Assembly: GCF_030272615.1 (NCBI RefSeq)
Contig: NC_081413.1
Coordinates: 556,969,136 to 557,033,135, forward strand
Origin: Cryptomeria japonica
Taxonomy: Eukaryota; Streptophyta; Pinopsida; Cupressales; Cupressaceae
Length of the DNA: 64,000 nucleotides
Direction: 5' to 3'
Made by a program: the position numbers and the translations under genes. Position 1 is the first letter of the stretch, and each line of letters begins with the position of its first letter. The notes below the pieces were generated by a model. That model saw only the letters and a list, made by a program, of their open reading frames with translations, was not told where the DNA came from and made no database searches. This document shows, in pieces, positions 1 through 10,100 of the stretch.

Positions 1-245
1 ATCTAACTATTTGGAGATGTTGCTCCCACAACCATGATGTTCTTTTTATCCTTCAAAGGCAATTTGTTGAGTAAACTAGGAAAATTGAAATCCTGGTCAA
101 CTTAATAAAAATCACGTTTTTGCTTTGAAAGGAAATCACTTTGAAAACAAAACAAGTTGATTGTTATTTTTACTTGCCTAAAAAAAAATGTGGATTGTGA
201 ATTTTAGCTTGAGTTGATGCAAGGAAATCAAAATTTGTCTTGTTG

Positions 246-490
246 AGTTTTAAGCACAAAAAATGAAGTGTTTGAAGTTGATTTTTAAGCACCAAAAAGG
301 AAGTGTTCAAATTGCCTATCTTGCATGAAAAACAAAGTTTGTTGTAAGTTTTTAAAGCACCAAAATGAAATATTTGATGTTTGATTTTTAAGCACCAAAA
401 TGAAGTGTTTTGAAGTTAATTATAACTTGCAATAAAATCAAGAAAAGTGAATTTCTAAAATTTTAAGCAATAAAATGGGTTAGTTCAAAC
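246..490 (+). repeat. Degenerate array with AAGCACCAAAATGAAGTG core
   Basis: About five copies of a 30-35-base unit (poly-T, AAGCACCAAAATGAAGTG, then a TTGAAGTT-like end) start near 248, 283, 346, 384 and 460. Spacing is irregular and later copies are diverged. No open frame runs through it. It is an old non-coding tandem repeat. Confidence 0.6.
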
Positions 491-594
491 CTGCACAAGA
501 AACAAACAGTCAGTAAAATCCGCATACATGGTGGACCTCTACAAGCCTAAGAAAAATTGATTTATCGGTTACAAGGCATTTTTTACAATGCTCT

Positions 595-865
595 GTTACA
601 AAGCGCTACTCTGTGTGAGAACAAATGTGCTACTTAACACAAAAGCGCGATAGTAAGGACAAAAGCGCTAAAAGAAATTTTTATATAGAAAGCCAACAAT
701 GCTAAAACGGGAACAAAAACGCTACCTAAGGGTCAATAGCACTACACTATAGACAAAAGTGCTTATTTCGGGACAATAGCGCTATTGGAGAAACAATAGC
801 GCTAAAGGACCAAATTGCGATAGTGCTAAAGTGTGAACAAAAGCGCCGAAGCGCGACTTGTGTGT
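595..865 (+). repeat. Degenerate GACAAAAGCGCTA repeat array
   Basis: At least ten variants of a ~20-25-base unit with core GACAAAAGCGCTA occur in 270 bases, with the palindromes AGCGCT and TAGCGCTA. Copies differ by substitutions such as GTGCTA, GCGCGA and GCACTA. The CpG-containing core contrasts with AT-rich flanks. It lies just upstream of the presumed polypurine tract at 945. Confidence 0.6.
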
Positions 866-944
866 CAAGTAAAATAGTCAAAAAGTTAGTAGTTTAAGAA
901 GGTTACTCTTCAATTCACGTCGGGTTCACCAAATGATGCTCTGC

Positions 945-1000
945 AAAATGGGAGATTGTTAGACAAAAACTTGTTGTCATATAACACATAAGAAGCACAA
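945..1000 (+). other. Polypurine tract and presumed LTR 5' boundary
   Basis: AAAATGGGAGAT ends at 956 and is followed at 957 by TGTTAGAC. This resembles the GGGGAGAT-TGTTA junction at 26636 in this window. If real, an LTR runs rightward from 957, but I could not find its end or a partner copy. From 1000 to 1456 nothing else is recognisable. Confidence 0.4.
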
Positions 1001-1456
1001 GAAACAAAGAGAAATGTTAGTGTTAATCAACCAAAGACTAATCTAAGCAGGCATACCAAGAGAGACACTAAAAACATAATGAAACATTTAACTATGAAAA
1101 CAAATGCAAGAAGACATCCCCAAATTCCTTCCACCATGCTTTTAGCTCCTCTTCCCTTGTTCCTCTCCTCTCCAAGTTCCAAATTAGTGCAGCTCTCAGC
1201 AGGTTTTTGCACTATGGATGTCTTATGGAGATTCAAGATTGAAAATGATTAATCTAAATGTTATGCAAGTGTGAACAAAAGCTAAAATGAGAGATTATCT
1301 AATTAGCTAGTGTTAATTTTAAACTAAAAGAGTGAATATGATTGATTTATGCTAAATGCTCTCTAAAAATGACTATAATGTAAATGCATACAAGTTTTCA
1401 AGATCTGGATTATGAAGAAATGAGCTCTACTTATAGAAAAAATGGAGCAATGGAGG

Positions 1457-1563
1457 GTTGAGATTGAGTAATCTCAACAAGGGTCAAGATTGAATGATAT
1501 TCAATCCATGAAAGGGCTTTCAACCCAATCCCATGTTGACAAGTGTCAACATGAGATGGGTTG
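1457..1563. repeat. Three consecutive hairpins
   Basis: Three inverted repeats follow one another. Arms 1457-1465/1470-1478 give 9 perfect pairs with a GAGT loop. Arms 1488-1495/1499-1506 give 8 perfect pairs with a 3-base loop. Arms 1521-1540/1545-1563 give about 19 pairs with one bulge, one mismatch and an AAGT loop. They lie in the presumed LTR. No terminal repeats or target duplication typical of a MITE were seen. Confidence 0.7.
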
Positions 1564-1773
1564 AGAGGAGAGGGAATAAACATTAAATGCTTGACATGAC
1601 CTGAGGGTTAACTTGGGAGGTAAGGTTACTGTTGAGTTGAATGGATAAACTCTTGTGCAAGAGTTAGTGAGGATAACCATGGTCAAAGCAATAAATGCTT
1701 AAGGAGACACATGGGTTACATGAAGGTTGGGTTAGGGGTCAAAGTCCCTAACCATGGGTGCAAGTGGATTTAA

Positions 1774-1842
1774 CCATAAATGGTTATGTAAGAGCCATAA
1801 ATGGTTATGTAAGAGCCATTAATGGTCATGTAAGAGCCATTA
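1774..1842 (+). repeat. 21-bp tandem repeat, 3.3 copies
   Basis: The unit CCATAAATGGTTATGTAAGAG occurs at 1774 and 1795, then with two changes at 1816, plus a partial CCATTA. No coding frame is associated. From 1843 to 2400 the sequence is AT-rich with G-rich patches (2115-2140) and nothing identifiable. Confidence 0.8.
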
Positions 1843-2396
1843 GTTGTTTGGAAGACTTTAGAGGTTAAATTGTTGAACACATAAAGAATTTAATACTTTT
1901 CAAAGATTTTGGAGTCCTTGAGAAGTGACTCCAAGTTGCTTAGGAATGTGACAATAATTAGGGGATGGAATAGGCTAATTAGGAAGGGATTAGAAGAATC
2001 TACAAGGGGATTATGATTGCAAGTGGGTTTGGTGGGTGAGGGAAAATAGGATTTTTATTAAAATAAAATTCATTTATTTCAACAAATAGGTGGAAGTTGC
2101 ATTTTTAGGAGAATGCAAGTGGGGGGTGGGGGGGGGGATTTAGTGATTTAAATAAATGTTTTATTTAATTTATTTAAAAGAGGAAAGGGGATTTAAATTG
2201 AATAAATATGATTTATTCATTTAATTGATTGTGAATTTAGTTTAATGAATGAATTAAAATAAATTGAATAATTTATTTAATTAATAGGAAAATGTTTGAA
2301 GAAGAATTAATTTAATTAACTGTTGGCTAGTGGGTTTTTAATCAAATAAATAGCAAATATTCATTTAATTAAAATAAATAGATTTATGTGACTACA

Positions 2397-2400
<4 letters not shown>

Positions 2401-2442
<42 letters not shown>

Positions 2443-2729
2443 GTGTGTGTGTTATACAAACATGTGTATATAGATATAATTAAAGAACAGGAAAGGGCAA
2501 ACATTCATATATAAGGTTGCCATAAAACCGCAATACTAGGGGGGATGTCAGTTATGTCTAAGGTATACATATATATCGGTTTAATATATATCTATATATT
2601 CTTAAATACATGACTAAAAATATATCTATGTACATATAAATGTGTATATACGCTTAAGTGTAAATGTGGATAAATATAAATTTATTTAAGGTAGCCTAAA
2701 TGTAAGAATATATATATATATATATATAG
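2401..2729. repeat. AT microsatellites in presumed LINE 3' region
   Basis: A pure (AT)20 run covers 2401-2440, followed by GT repeats, and a (TA)10 run covers about 2709-2729. Between them is AT-rich sequence rich in TATATA. Read on the minus strand this lies downstream of the LINE RNase H at 3003-3450. The plus-strand LINE at 5589-14524 also has AT microsatellites after its RNase H. The 3' end and A-tail of the minus LINE were not found. Confidence 0.6.
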
Positions 2730-3002
2730 ATGAAGGGAAGCTAGGAGAGAAAGTTAAGTGCCAAGGTTAAGTACTACACAGACTGAAGAAGGAGCAGAGG
2801 AGGGAAGGAAATACATCCAAGTTAATAAAACGTAAGTTTGAGAGGTTCCATTATCTGAAAGTTAGCTACAAGGGTAAGATAAGGAGTTGTCAAAACTATA
2901 AGATTGACCTCAAAGAATTTTCCTAAGGGCTACTAAGAGAGACCTACAAAATGTATTTCAAATTAACCAACACCTACTCTTTCTTCCCAAATACCACCAG
3001 CT

Positions 3003-4061
3003 CCTTGGTTAGCCAAGGAATTTGCCGTCATATTGTCTTCCATGTAGATGTGATTAATTGTAGTATACTTGAAATGTTTTAGCAGTTTCGTGGCTCTAAA
3101 CACCAAATTATTTAATTTCTAGTTTGGGGTCTTACCTATTCTAATGACATTGATGTTATTGCTTAGTCGCCTTCAATCTCGAGCCTTTTGATACCTAAGT
3201 ATTTGCAAAGTAGAAGACCTTTTGTGAGTGATTCAAATTTCGCATCATTATTTGTGGAGATCCCTATAGGTTTTGAAAACCTTGCTACAATCGATCCATC
3301 CCACAAATGAATCACCGCCCTTATCCCTGCAATACCTAGGTTGCCTCTTGAGGCTCCATCAAAGTTGAGCTTAAACCATCCTTTGGTTGGGGGATACCAT
3401 TTGCAAGTTTTCCTCATAAGGGTTGATTTATTATCTCCAAGGCCATAATAGGAGGGAATGATAAGTCCAAACCAGTTTTTCCTATTTTTTTCATCCCTAA
3501 AGGTAAATGAGAAGTTATTGTAGTGTCTGTTGTTTAATTTTCCATTAGCTACCTCAATAATAGATGCTTCAATTTTGTTCTAAATTCGTTCAGAGGGCAT
3601 GACCTTATCTTTGATGATCCTTCTATTCCTTTCCTTTCATATTTCCCATAAGAGGATCAAAGGAGAGATGATCCATAACAGTCCACAAAGACTTGACCTA
3701 AGATAGATTGGCCAACTTAATAGGAGTTCTACCAAATGATTGGGGAGAATTATGACCCAATTAATTTTTTAATCAAATTCAACCAGCATATATTAGCGAA
3801 GTTACAAATGAGAAGCAAATGGTCCACTATTTCTTCAACATTGAGACAAAGGGGGCATCTGCTAGGGTTGATATAACCCAACTTCTTAAACCAGTCTGAA
3901 GTTAGAATTCTCTTCTGCATTATTGTCCATAAAAAAGGCCTACCTTCGGGACACATAGCTTATCCCAACATAATGAGTTAGGTAGCTCTTTCTTGTGAGG
4001 GAAGATTTTATTACATAGGGAGTTATACCCATCCTTGACCTTGTAATCTCTAGTAGTGGAG
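3003..4061 (-). pseudogene. LINE ORF2 C-terminus: linker, zinc finger and RNase H (broken)
   Basis: Reading leftward, the piece starts with a segment resembling the linker of the plus-strand LINE (DYKVKDGY versus LYRVKEGY). A zf-RVT domain follows at about 3750-3956, with RILTSDWFKKLGY and CPLC...DHLLLIC cysteine/histidine ligands. An RNase H fold lies at 3003-3450 with KLNFDGASRGN. RNase H would remove genomic RNA during target-primed reverse transcription. The enzyme is dead. The glutamate expected after the NNMA-type motif reads as Lys (NNDAK), the last catalytic Asp in the H-x-x-x-x-N-x-x-A-D region reads as Asn, and stops or frameshifts lie between 3003 and 3163 and between 3418 and 3750. 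Confidence 0.8.
4056..4061. repeat. Left target-site duplication GTGGAG
   Basis: GTGGAG directly precedes the TGTTAC start of the left LTR at 4062 and recurs at 27828-27833 directly after the right LTR. Five of the six bases could be the true duplication. The flanking LINE reading frame is restored when one copy is removed. Confidence 0.85.
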
Positions 4062-5253
4062 TGTTACTACTTATCAAGTTGCCATTAGTTTTTATGTTCA
4101 AAGTTATTCTATATACTCTAGTTGGTTATCTCTATCGAGATATTCAGTCGGTATGCACAGTCCAGTCAGTAATAGAAGAAAGTAGTCTCAGAGCGCAGTA
4201 TGCACCGAGCTGTCTACCGAGTATCATTCCATGTCTACCGAGCAGCAAAGATGACACACTGAGTTGATATACATCGAGTGAAATGTGTTACCAGATTCAT
4301 TGAACTTGGACATACATATGAAAACGTGTTACAAGATCGAGGAACATCTAACCATTATCACATTGGAAATTGCACTTAAAGATTGTGTATGATTTTGAGG
4401 TCATCTAACCAATGAAATATTTTGTATGGTTATTCATTCGATAAAACATGTTTGTAAGATTGAAACAATGAATGGATCACCATCATAAGAGATCTATTTA
4501 TACAACATGGATTAATATCAGATATATACATGTAGCATGACAGAAAGGAAGATATAGAAATATATGAAGCAAGACATGTGAAAGCACTAAGTGTTATGAC
4601 TGTTACAGAGACAAAGAGGTCACCGAGAAGGATTTCATAGAATAGTCAAATAACAGAGTAAACAGAAGGGTTTATCGAGTTACTATATGGGTTACCGAGG
4701 TATGCTATAAGCAAGGTAATCTTATTCTGAGCACATAGAATCTGCTATAACATTCCAGATGTAAAGTTGCAGATATTTGTAATGATTTTATTGTAATATT
4801 TTGAAGTTGTAAGAGAAACCTTTAACAGGGTAAAAGACTCTAATCAAGTCTATAAATTGTAAAGCCTCTAACCAGGTGCAACAATTAGATTAAGTGTTGT
4901 AAAATCCTTTAGCAAGATAGATCTAACAGATCTTGATACTCTTAATAGGGTAAGCTATTAGAAATAGCTAAACATGTAGCTCTAACCGAGCAACCTTTAT
5001 TATTGCAGTAGTGAAGTTGTGGGTGCCATCCCCACTGCATTTTTTCTCTCTAACCAAGAGTTTTTGCGTAACCAAAATATATGTGTTATGGAGTGAATCA
5101 TGCATGATTGTTATCTATTTGTGTTAGCTTTATATTATGTTATTGCACTATTCGATTTATGCATAACAGTAAAGTTATTATTGAAGAAAAGTTTTGAAGT
5201 ACTGATTCACCCCTCCCCTCTCAGTACATTAGCTTTCCATATTGGGCCTAACA
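4062..5253 (+). repeat. 5' LTR of the pol-less element
   Basis: It begins TGTTACTACT and ends GGGCCTAACA, and matches 26636-27827 across its full length with mostly transition differences. A TATTTATA box at 4495-4502 is a candidate promoter. Six CCGAG pentamers occur on the plus strand. Short open frames inside are ignored because they do not resemble known proteins and LTRs are non-coding. Confidence 0.9.
4495..4502 (+). promoter_or_regulatory. Candidate LTR TATA box (TATTTATA)
   Basis: TATTTATA lies 434 bases into the 1192-base LTR and is preserved at the equivalent place in the right LTR. It is a plausible RNA polymerase II promoter for the genomic transcript. No transcription start can be read from sequence alone. 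Confidence 0.4.
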
Positions 5254-5255
5254 AT

Positions 5256-5267
5256 TGGTATCAGAGC
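5256..5267 (+). other. Primer binding site TGGTATCAGAGC
   Basis: TGGTATCAGAGC starts two bases after the left LTR end. It is the standard plant complement of the 3' end of initiator tRNA-Met, which primes minus-strand cDNA synthesis. The same 12-mer occurs at 18447 and 48002. Confidence 0.9.
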
Positions 5268-5315
5268 TTCAATCTTGGAAAAGGGTTTAACTGCCTAAAG
5301 AGAAAGATCTTATCA

Positions 5316-5583
5316 ATGGAAGGCTATAAATAATCTCGGAGGATTGTGTATCTGCAAGAAGAGATGGATCATGCAAATCAAGTGATTGCAGACATGCAAA
5401 GGCAAATGCAAAAATCTCTGAAAGTGAGAAGAAGATTATCTGATGATTTGCAGGACTCTCAAGAGTTAGTGGAACAAATTGATACATCATCTGAGAATAG
5501 TATATCTGAAGAGACTGAAGAAATGATTGGAGTATTGAAAGAAAAGAACAAAGCACTAGCTGATCAACTAAAAGCAATGAAAA
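5316..5583 (+). pseudogene. ORF1 (gag-like) 5' part of the pol-less element
   Basis: The ATG at 5316 is the first after the primer site. The frame encodes a Glu/Lys/Gln-rich coiled coil (about 70 residues, with QEEMDHANQ and LKEKNKALADQLKAMK), typical of a self-assembling structural protein rather than an enzyme. TAA at 5331 interrupts codon 6, where a CAA-to-TAA change would suffice. The frame is cut at 5583 by the LINE and resumes at 14543 in register. I see no canonical copia gag (UBN2) domain. Without the insert, ORF1 would be about 450 codons. Confidence 0.7.
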
Positions 5584-5588
5584 CAGAA
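5566..5588. repeat. Left target-site duplication of the plus-strand LINE
   Basis: Eighteen bases (5566-5583, AACTAAAAGCAATGAAAA) recur exactly at 14525-14542. After one mismatch, AGAA also matches, giving 22 of 23. A long duplication of this kind is typical of target-primed LINE insertion. Confidence 0.8.
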
Positions 5589-5699
5589 AATATAGCATTT
5601 CAAAAAAATAAAAAAAGCAGGAAAATGCGAAGTTGCAGAGAAAGGAGAAAATCAGCGCTAAATGCATCGAAGGAAAAGGGGCAAAGGCAGGTGTATGCC

Positions 5700-7186
5700 A
5701 TGCGGCCACAAAGCATTACAATATTCAGTCTTGCGCGAAAGCCTTGTCATGCCAAAGGGTTTGCAGATGACAGGTTGAATCTTAAAGCCCGTTGGGAAAA
5801 GACATTTCAACAAAATGGGCTAGGTTCTGGGGAAAAAAATTCATTTGGCAGCACGGCCTTGCCTTTGTCCGACGGAATTTGGCAGACTTTTCATTCCAAA
5901 AAGGAAAGAAAGAATATCAGAAAAGCTCGAACAGTTGTCCACAACCCCCATCATGCATTTCCTCCACTAACTGGCTCGAATCGGATTCCATTAGGAAGAA
6001 TTAGGGTTTGGAGCCCTAAGGTGGGAGATATATTCAGTTCCCAAACAGAGGCGAATGGTAAAAAATGTAGTATCCACAACAATATGTTGAAAACCATATG
6101 GGACCAGTATGAGCAGAATGGAGTATATGTCAAATGGACGGGGAAGGGCATTGAGTTCGAGCAAATCATTGACTGGTGGAATAAACAATACCCAGATCAG
6201 GGTATATCCCCATAGAATTTATAAACCCTAAAATCTTGGAAATAATAGGCAACCAATATGGGGATTTTTATGGGTGCAAGGGTTTAAAAAGAAAGGACCT
6301 AACCAGTCATGTGAAAATTCTTATCAGAACAGCCTTGGATATAAGCAATATCGAACCACTGAACATTAACACAGAGAAAGGATTCTGTAATATTTACCCC
6401 AAGCTTTATACCGGGGCTTTGGACTGTACGAACATATGGCTCAAAAAAGGGTCAGATATGAACGTTCTAAGTAACATGAACCCTAGCAATAGGCCCGAAT
6501 CAGAGAACAACATCATCCAACCTGAGGAAAAGATACCAGCTTCTCAAAATCAATAGCATTCAACACGGCTAAATGATAAGGAAAATGTCGTCAAGGAAAT
6601 AGAGAACCTTAAAGAATTAATTAAAGATACAGAGCTGCTCAAAGCGGACGCAGAATTAGCTTTAGGAAATATAGTCACCACACAAGATGAAGAAGTTACA
6701 TCAGGTCTGAGGTCACCTAAGGTAGATTTAATCCAGAACCCTTCTTATGAAGAGGAGATGGGCACTGAACCTCTTTTAAATGCAGCTATGGAAGTTTTCG
6801 ATAATAATATTGTGCAAGATCTTACACCAGAAGAGGAAGAGGAACGCTGCTTCTTATTCAAGGAACTAATGTCGTCTATGGAGGATGAAGACATTAGAGA
6901 AGTTAGGAGAGAACTTGGTTACCCTGAAATCAATAATCATAGGGTGGACCCACTAAGCTCTCCTATACCAGTCAGGACTGGTTCTGGAATAGAAACTCAG
7001 GATGTACTAGGGATTAAGAATTTCTATTCAGGGAAAACTCAACTTGATTGTGCCAAGCTTGTCAAATCTCGAGGAAGGAAATCCCTAGGAGAGTTAAGAT
7101 CCTAGGTGGGGAATGCAAAGGATCAAGGCAAACTAACTGCCTTTTTTGAAAATGGGAAGGGGAAGAGCCTTCCCGTGACACAATGA
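5700..7186 (+). pseudogene. LINE ORF1 (RNA-binding-type protein, broken)
   Basis: The likely ORF1 runs from an uncertain start (ATG at 5700 or 5792) to a TGA at 7184-7186. It includes a segment (EIIGNQYGDFYGCKGLKRKD) that aligns by eye with ELLGSQLGVSIGVEGLFKDL of the minus LINE ORF1 at 31573-32040. The C-terminal part is acidic (TPEEEEE) and then basic (SRGRKSLGELRS versus KRGRKSIAELRN in the other copy). Breaks are a frameshift near 6199-6215, TAG at 6554-6556 and TAG at 7103-7105. Plant L1 ORF1 proteins bind element RNA. The function here is inferred from position and the shared copy, since no CCHC knuckle was seen. Its stop overlaps the ORF2 start as ATGA. Confidence 0.65.
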
Positions 7187-10100
7187 AAGTCATAAGTTGG
7201 AATGTTAGGGGCATGAATGCCCCTAACAAACAACGCTTGGTTAGACACTTCATATCTAACAATTATAGTGAATTCATCCTTCTCCAAGAAACTAAGCTAT
7301 CTTCAAGCGAGATTGAGGCCTTTAAAAAAAAATAGGTATATTAGAATCTGTATTCGTGGAATCTACAGGTGCAGCAGGGGGTTTGGGAATCATTTGGAAT
7401 CCGAGGAAAGTTTCATTCCTTCCAATGGTTGGGAACAGACATTGGCTTGGGGGGGAGGTTATTAGACACAATAGCAATCTTTCCTTCTACCTTATTAATG
7501 TGTATGGGCCAATTCATGATAGAGACAAATGAAGGGTCTGGTCTGAGATTAGTAATTGGCTGAATAGGGATCTGAATAAGAATTATATTATAGGGGGTGA
7601 CTTTAATGCAATTTTGGACTTATCGGAAAAGAATGGAGGTCTACGAAGAGAGTCTCAATCTCTCAAAGACTTCCGAAATTGGGTAAATTGGGATAGCTTA
7701 GTAGACATTAATACCAATAATGGGTTCTTTACCTGGAATAATAGAAGAAATGGATTTACCCAAATCGCAGAAAGACTAGACAGATTTTTATTCAAAGGTG
7801 TGTTGACAGCCTTTCCATTCAATTTATCTGCATCCCTATTACCATCCTTGGGATCAGATCACTTTCCGATACTCCTTCACATAGAGGAGGTGGCAACACC
7901 CATCCGCTGCCCATTTAAATTTGAGAGAATGTGGCTTCAAAATCCCAGATTCTTTGAGCTTGTTGAAAAATGGTGGGGAGAAGCAAATTTTCAAGGATCC
8001 AAAATGTTCTGCCTAATAAGCAAGATGAAATATGTTAAGAATATGCTACTTAAATGGAATAGGGAAGAATTCAGTAACATATTTTTGGCTAAAACATCTA
8101 TAGAAAAGGAACTAATGGACCTAAACGAAAAGGTGTTTAAGGAGGGGATGAATCAGGACTACTATCTCAAAGAGAAAGAACTTCTTGGGAAATATGAAGA
8201 TATCCTTTCCAAAGATGAAATATTCTGGAAGCAAAAATCTAGAGCGAACTGGTTACAATATGGAGATAGAAACACCAAGTTTTTTCATAATTGTACTAAA
8301 GTGCGAAGAGCAGCTAATACCATAACCAGAATTATGGACACCAATGGTAATCTGCTGGAAGATCCTAAGAGCATTGCTGCAGAGACGATCCGATACTTCA
8401 AAGGGACCTTCAATTCGGAGCATTCTGACTTGGACAACACAGTCCAAATAATCAGGAACATCCCCAAAGTGATTACCAAAAGACAAAATAGTATTCTAAA
8501 TAGTAAATTCACAGAGATAGAAATAAAATCAGCTCTTGACCAATTTAATCCGGATAAAGCTCCTGGTCCAAATGGTTTTCCAGCTTATTTCTTTCAAAAA
8601 TGTTGGCACTTCGTAGGAAGGGATGTGGTGGAAGCATTAGAAGCAGTAAGAAACTCAGGCAATATTCTTAAAGAAATTAATAATACATTTATTACATTAA
8701 TTCCAAAGAATACCGAGGCTAGGAGCCTGGATGATTATAGACTGATTTCTCTTTGTAATACTATCTATAAATTGCTTACCAAGGCTCTTGCCAATAGGTT
8801 AAAATATGTGCTTCCAAGTATCATATCAGAGGAACAGACAGGGTTTGTACCAGGCAGATCTATATTTGATGGTATAATAATTGCACAAGAAGCCATACAT
8901 TCATTACAAAAAAATGGTAAAGAGGCGATGATGATCAAACTAGACATTAGGAAAGCATATGATTAGGTAGATTGGAGGTTCCTTTGTAAATGCCTCGAAG
9001 CCTTTGGCTTTTCAAAACAGTGGGTGAATTTAATATACTCATGTATATCCTCACCAAAATTCTCTATCCTAATAAATGGATCTCCAGAAGGTTTTTTTGG
9101 AATATCCAGGGGTATCAGACAAGGAGACCCGCTATCACCTTTTCTATATATTATAATGGCGGAGGCCCTTGGAAGAACCATAACCAAGGCCAGATTGGAA
9201 CATCACTTAGAAGGGATCAAGATCATTGAGAATACGGAAGCCCTCACGCACCAACAATTTGCGGATGATACTATGCTCCTGGGTAGTGCTAATAGAACAG
9301 AAGCTATGACATTTAAGAGCATACTCAACCAATATGCATCAACCTCTGGGCAGAAAGTTAATCATGGGAAGTCAGAGATTTTTTTCTTTAATACCAATTA
9401 TAGGATAGAAACTGAGATAAGAAGAATATTGGAATTCCCAGTAGGGAAACTCCCTTGCAAATACCTAGGGATTAACTTAGATAAGGTAAAGACAAAAAAG
9501 ATTTATGGAAAAACATCACTGAAAAAATGAAACGAAAGCTGGATTCTTGGAAGAATAAGTGGTTATCTTCTGTAGGAAGGCTGACGTTGATCAAATCTTG
9601 TTTGTCAGCTATACCAATATATCAGATGTCATGTATGCAACTCCCTAAATGTGCCCAGGTTGACATGATTAGAATCATGAGAAATTTTTTCTGGGGAACA
9701 ACATCAGAAAAGAAGAAATTTGCCATGGTTGCATGGGACAAAGTCAGTCAGCCAAAGAACAAAGGGGGGGTGGGTATTAAGGATTTGGAAGCCCAAAATA
9801 TGGCACTTGGAGCAAAATTGGTGTGGAAATTGTTCTCCGAGCCCAATCTTAAATGGGTAAAAATCATTAAAGCTAAATACCTAGAAAATTTTGACCCGGA
9901 CTGTTTTTTTCGTACAGAAAACCTCCCAAAAGGGTCGAAAGTTTGGGACTTCCTGGTTAAGTGCAGGGGCCTAATTAGGGATTGGCTAACTTGGGATATA
10001 GCGGATGGTAACAAAGCTCTCTTCTGGGATGATTCGTGGGGAGGGCATGCAATTCTAAGCAAATCAGGAATAAGTGAGGAAGGTATCGATTTATGCAAAG

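Larger units (their letters stand above)
1..956 (+). other. 3' internal remnant of an LTR retrotransposon
   Basis: No coding frame is recognisable. The stretch ends in a purine-rich tract (about 945-955) followed directly by TGTTAG, the arrangement seen at the polypurine tract/3' LTR junction of plant LTR elements. Two degenerate repeat arrays lie inside it, listed separately. Assignment as the 3' end of an internal region is inferred from that junction only. Confidence 0.4.
2740..4061 (-). mobile_element. 3' part of an old minus-strand LINE, split by the 4062-27827 insertion
   Basis: This is the distal part of a non-LTR retrotransposon whose proximal part lies at 27828-32790. Two domains are recognisable on the minus strand, a zinc-finger linker and RNase H. 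The protein frame read at the right end of this piece continues directly in the minus-strand frame at 27834 when one GTGGAG copy is ignored. It was therefore one element before the LTR retrotransposon landed in it. The left boundary is uncertain. Confidence 0.8.

Noticed and set aside
246-865. CRISPR-like direct repeats
   Set aside because: Units are degenerate, spacing is irregular, and the DNA is eukaryotic.
1027-1236. 69-codon minus frame with a hydrophobic C-terminus
   Set aside because: It is isolated, lies in presumed LTR sequence, and has no support from homology or context.
5256-5267. tRNA gene fragment
   Set aside because: Only the 12-base primer-site complement is present, at the standard place after an LTR; no cloverleaf.
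5287-5709. 140-codon minus-strand frame
   Set aside because: It is the antisense of the coiled coil and LINE ORF1; its Phe/Leu/Ser composition is a shadow effect.
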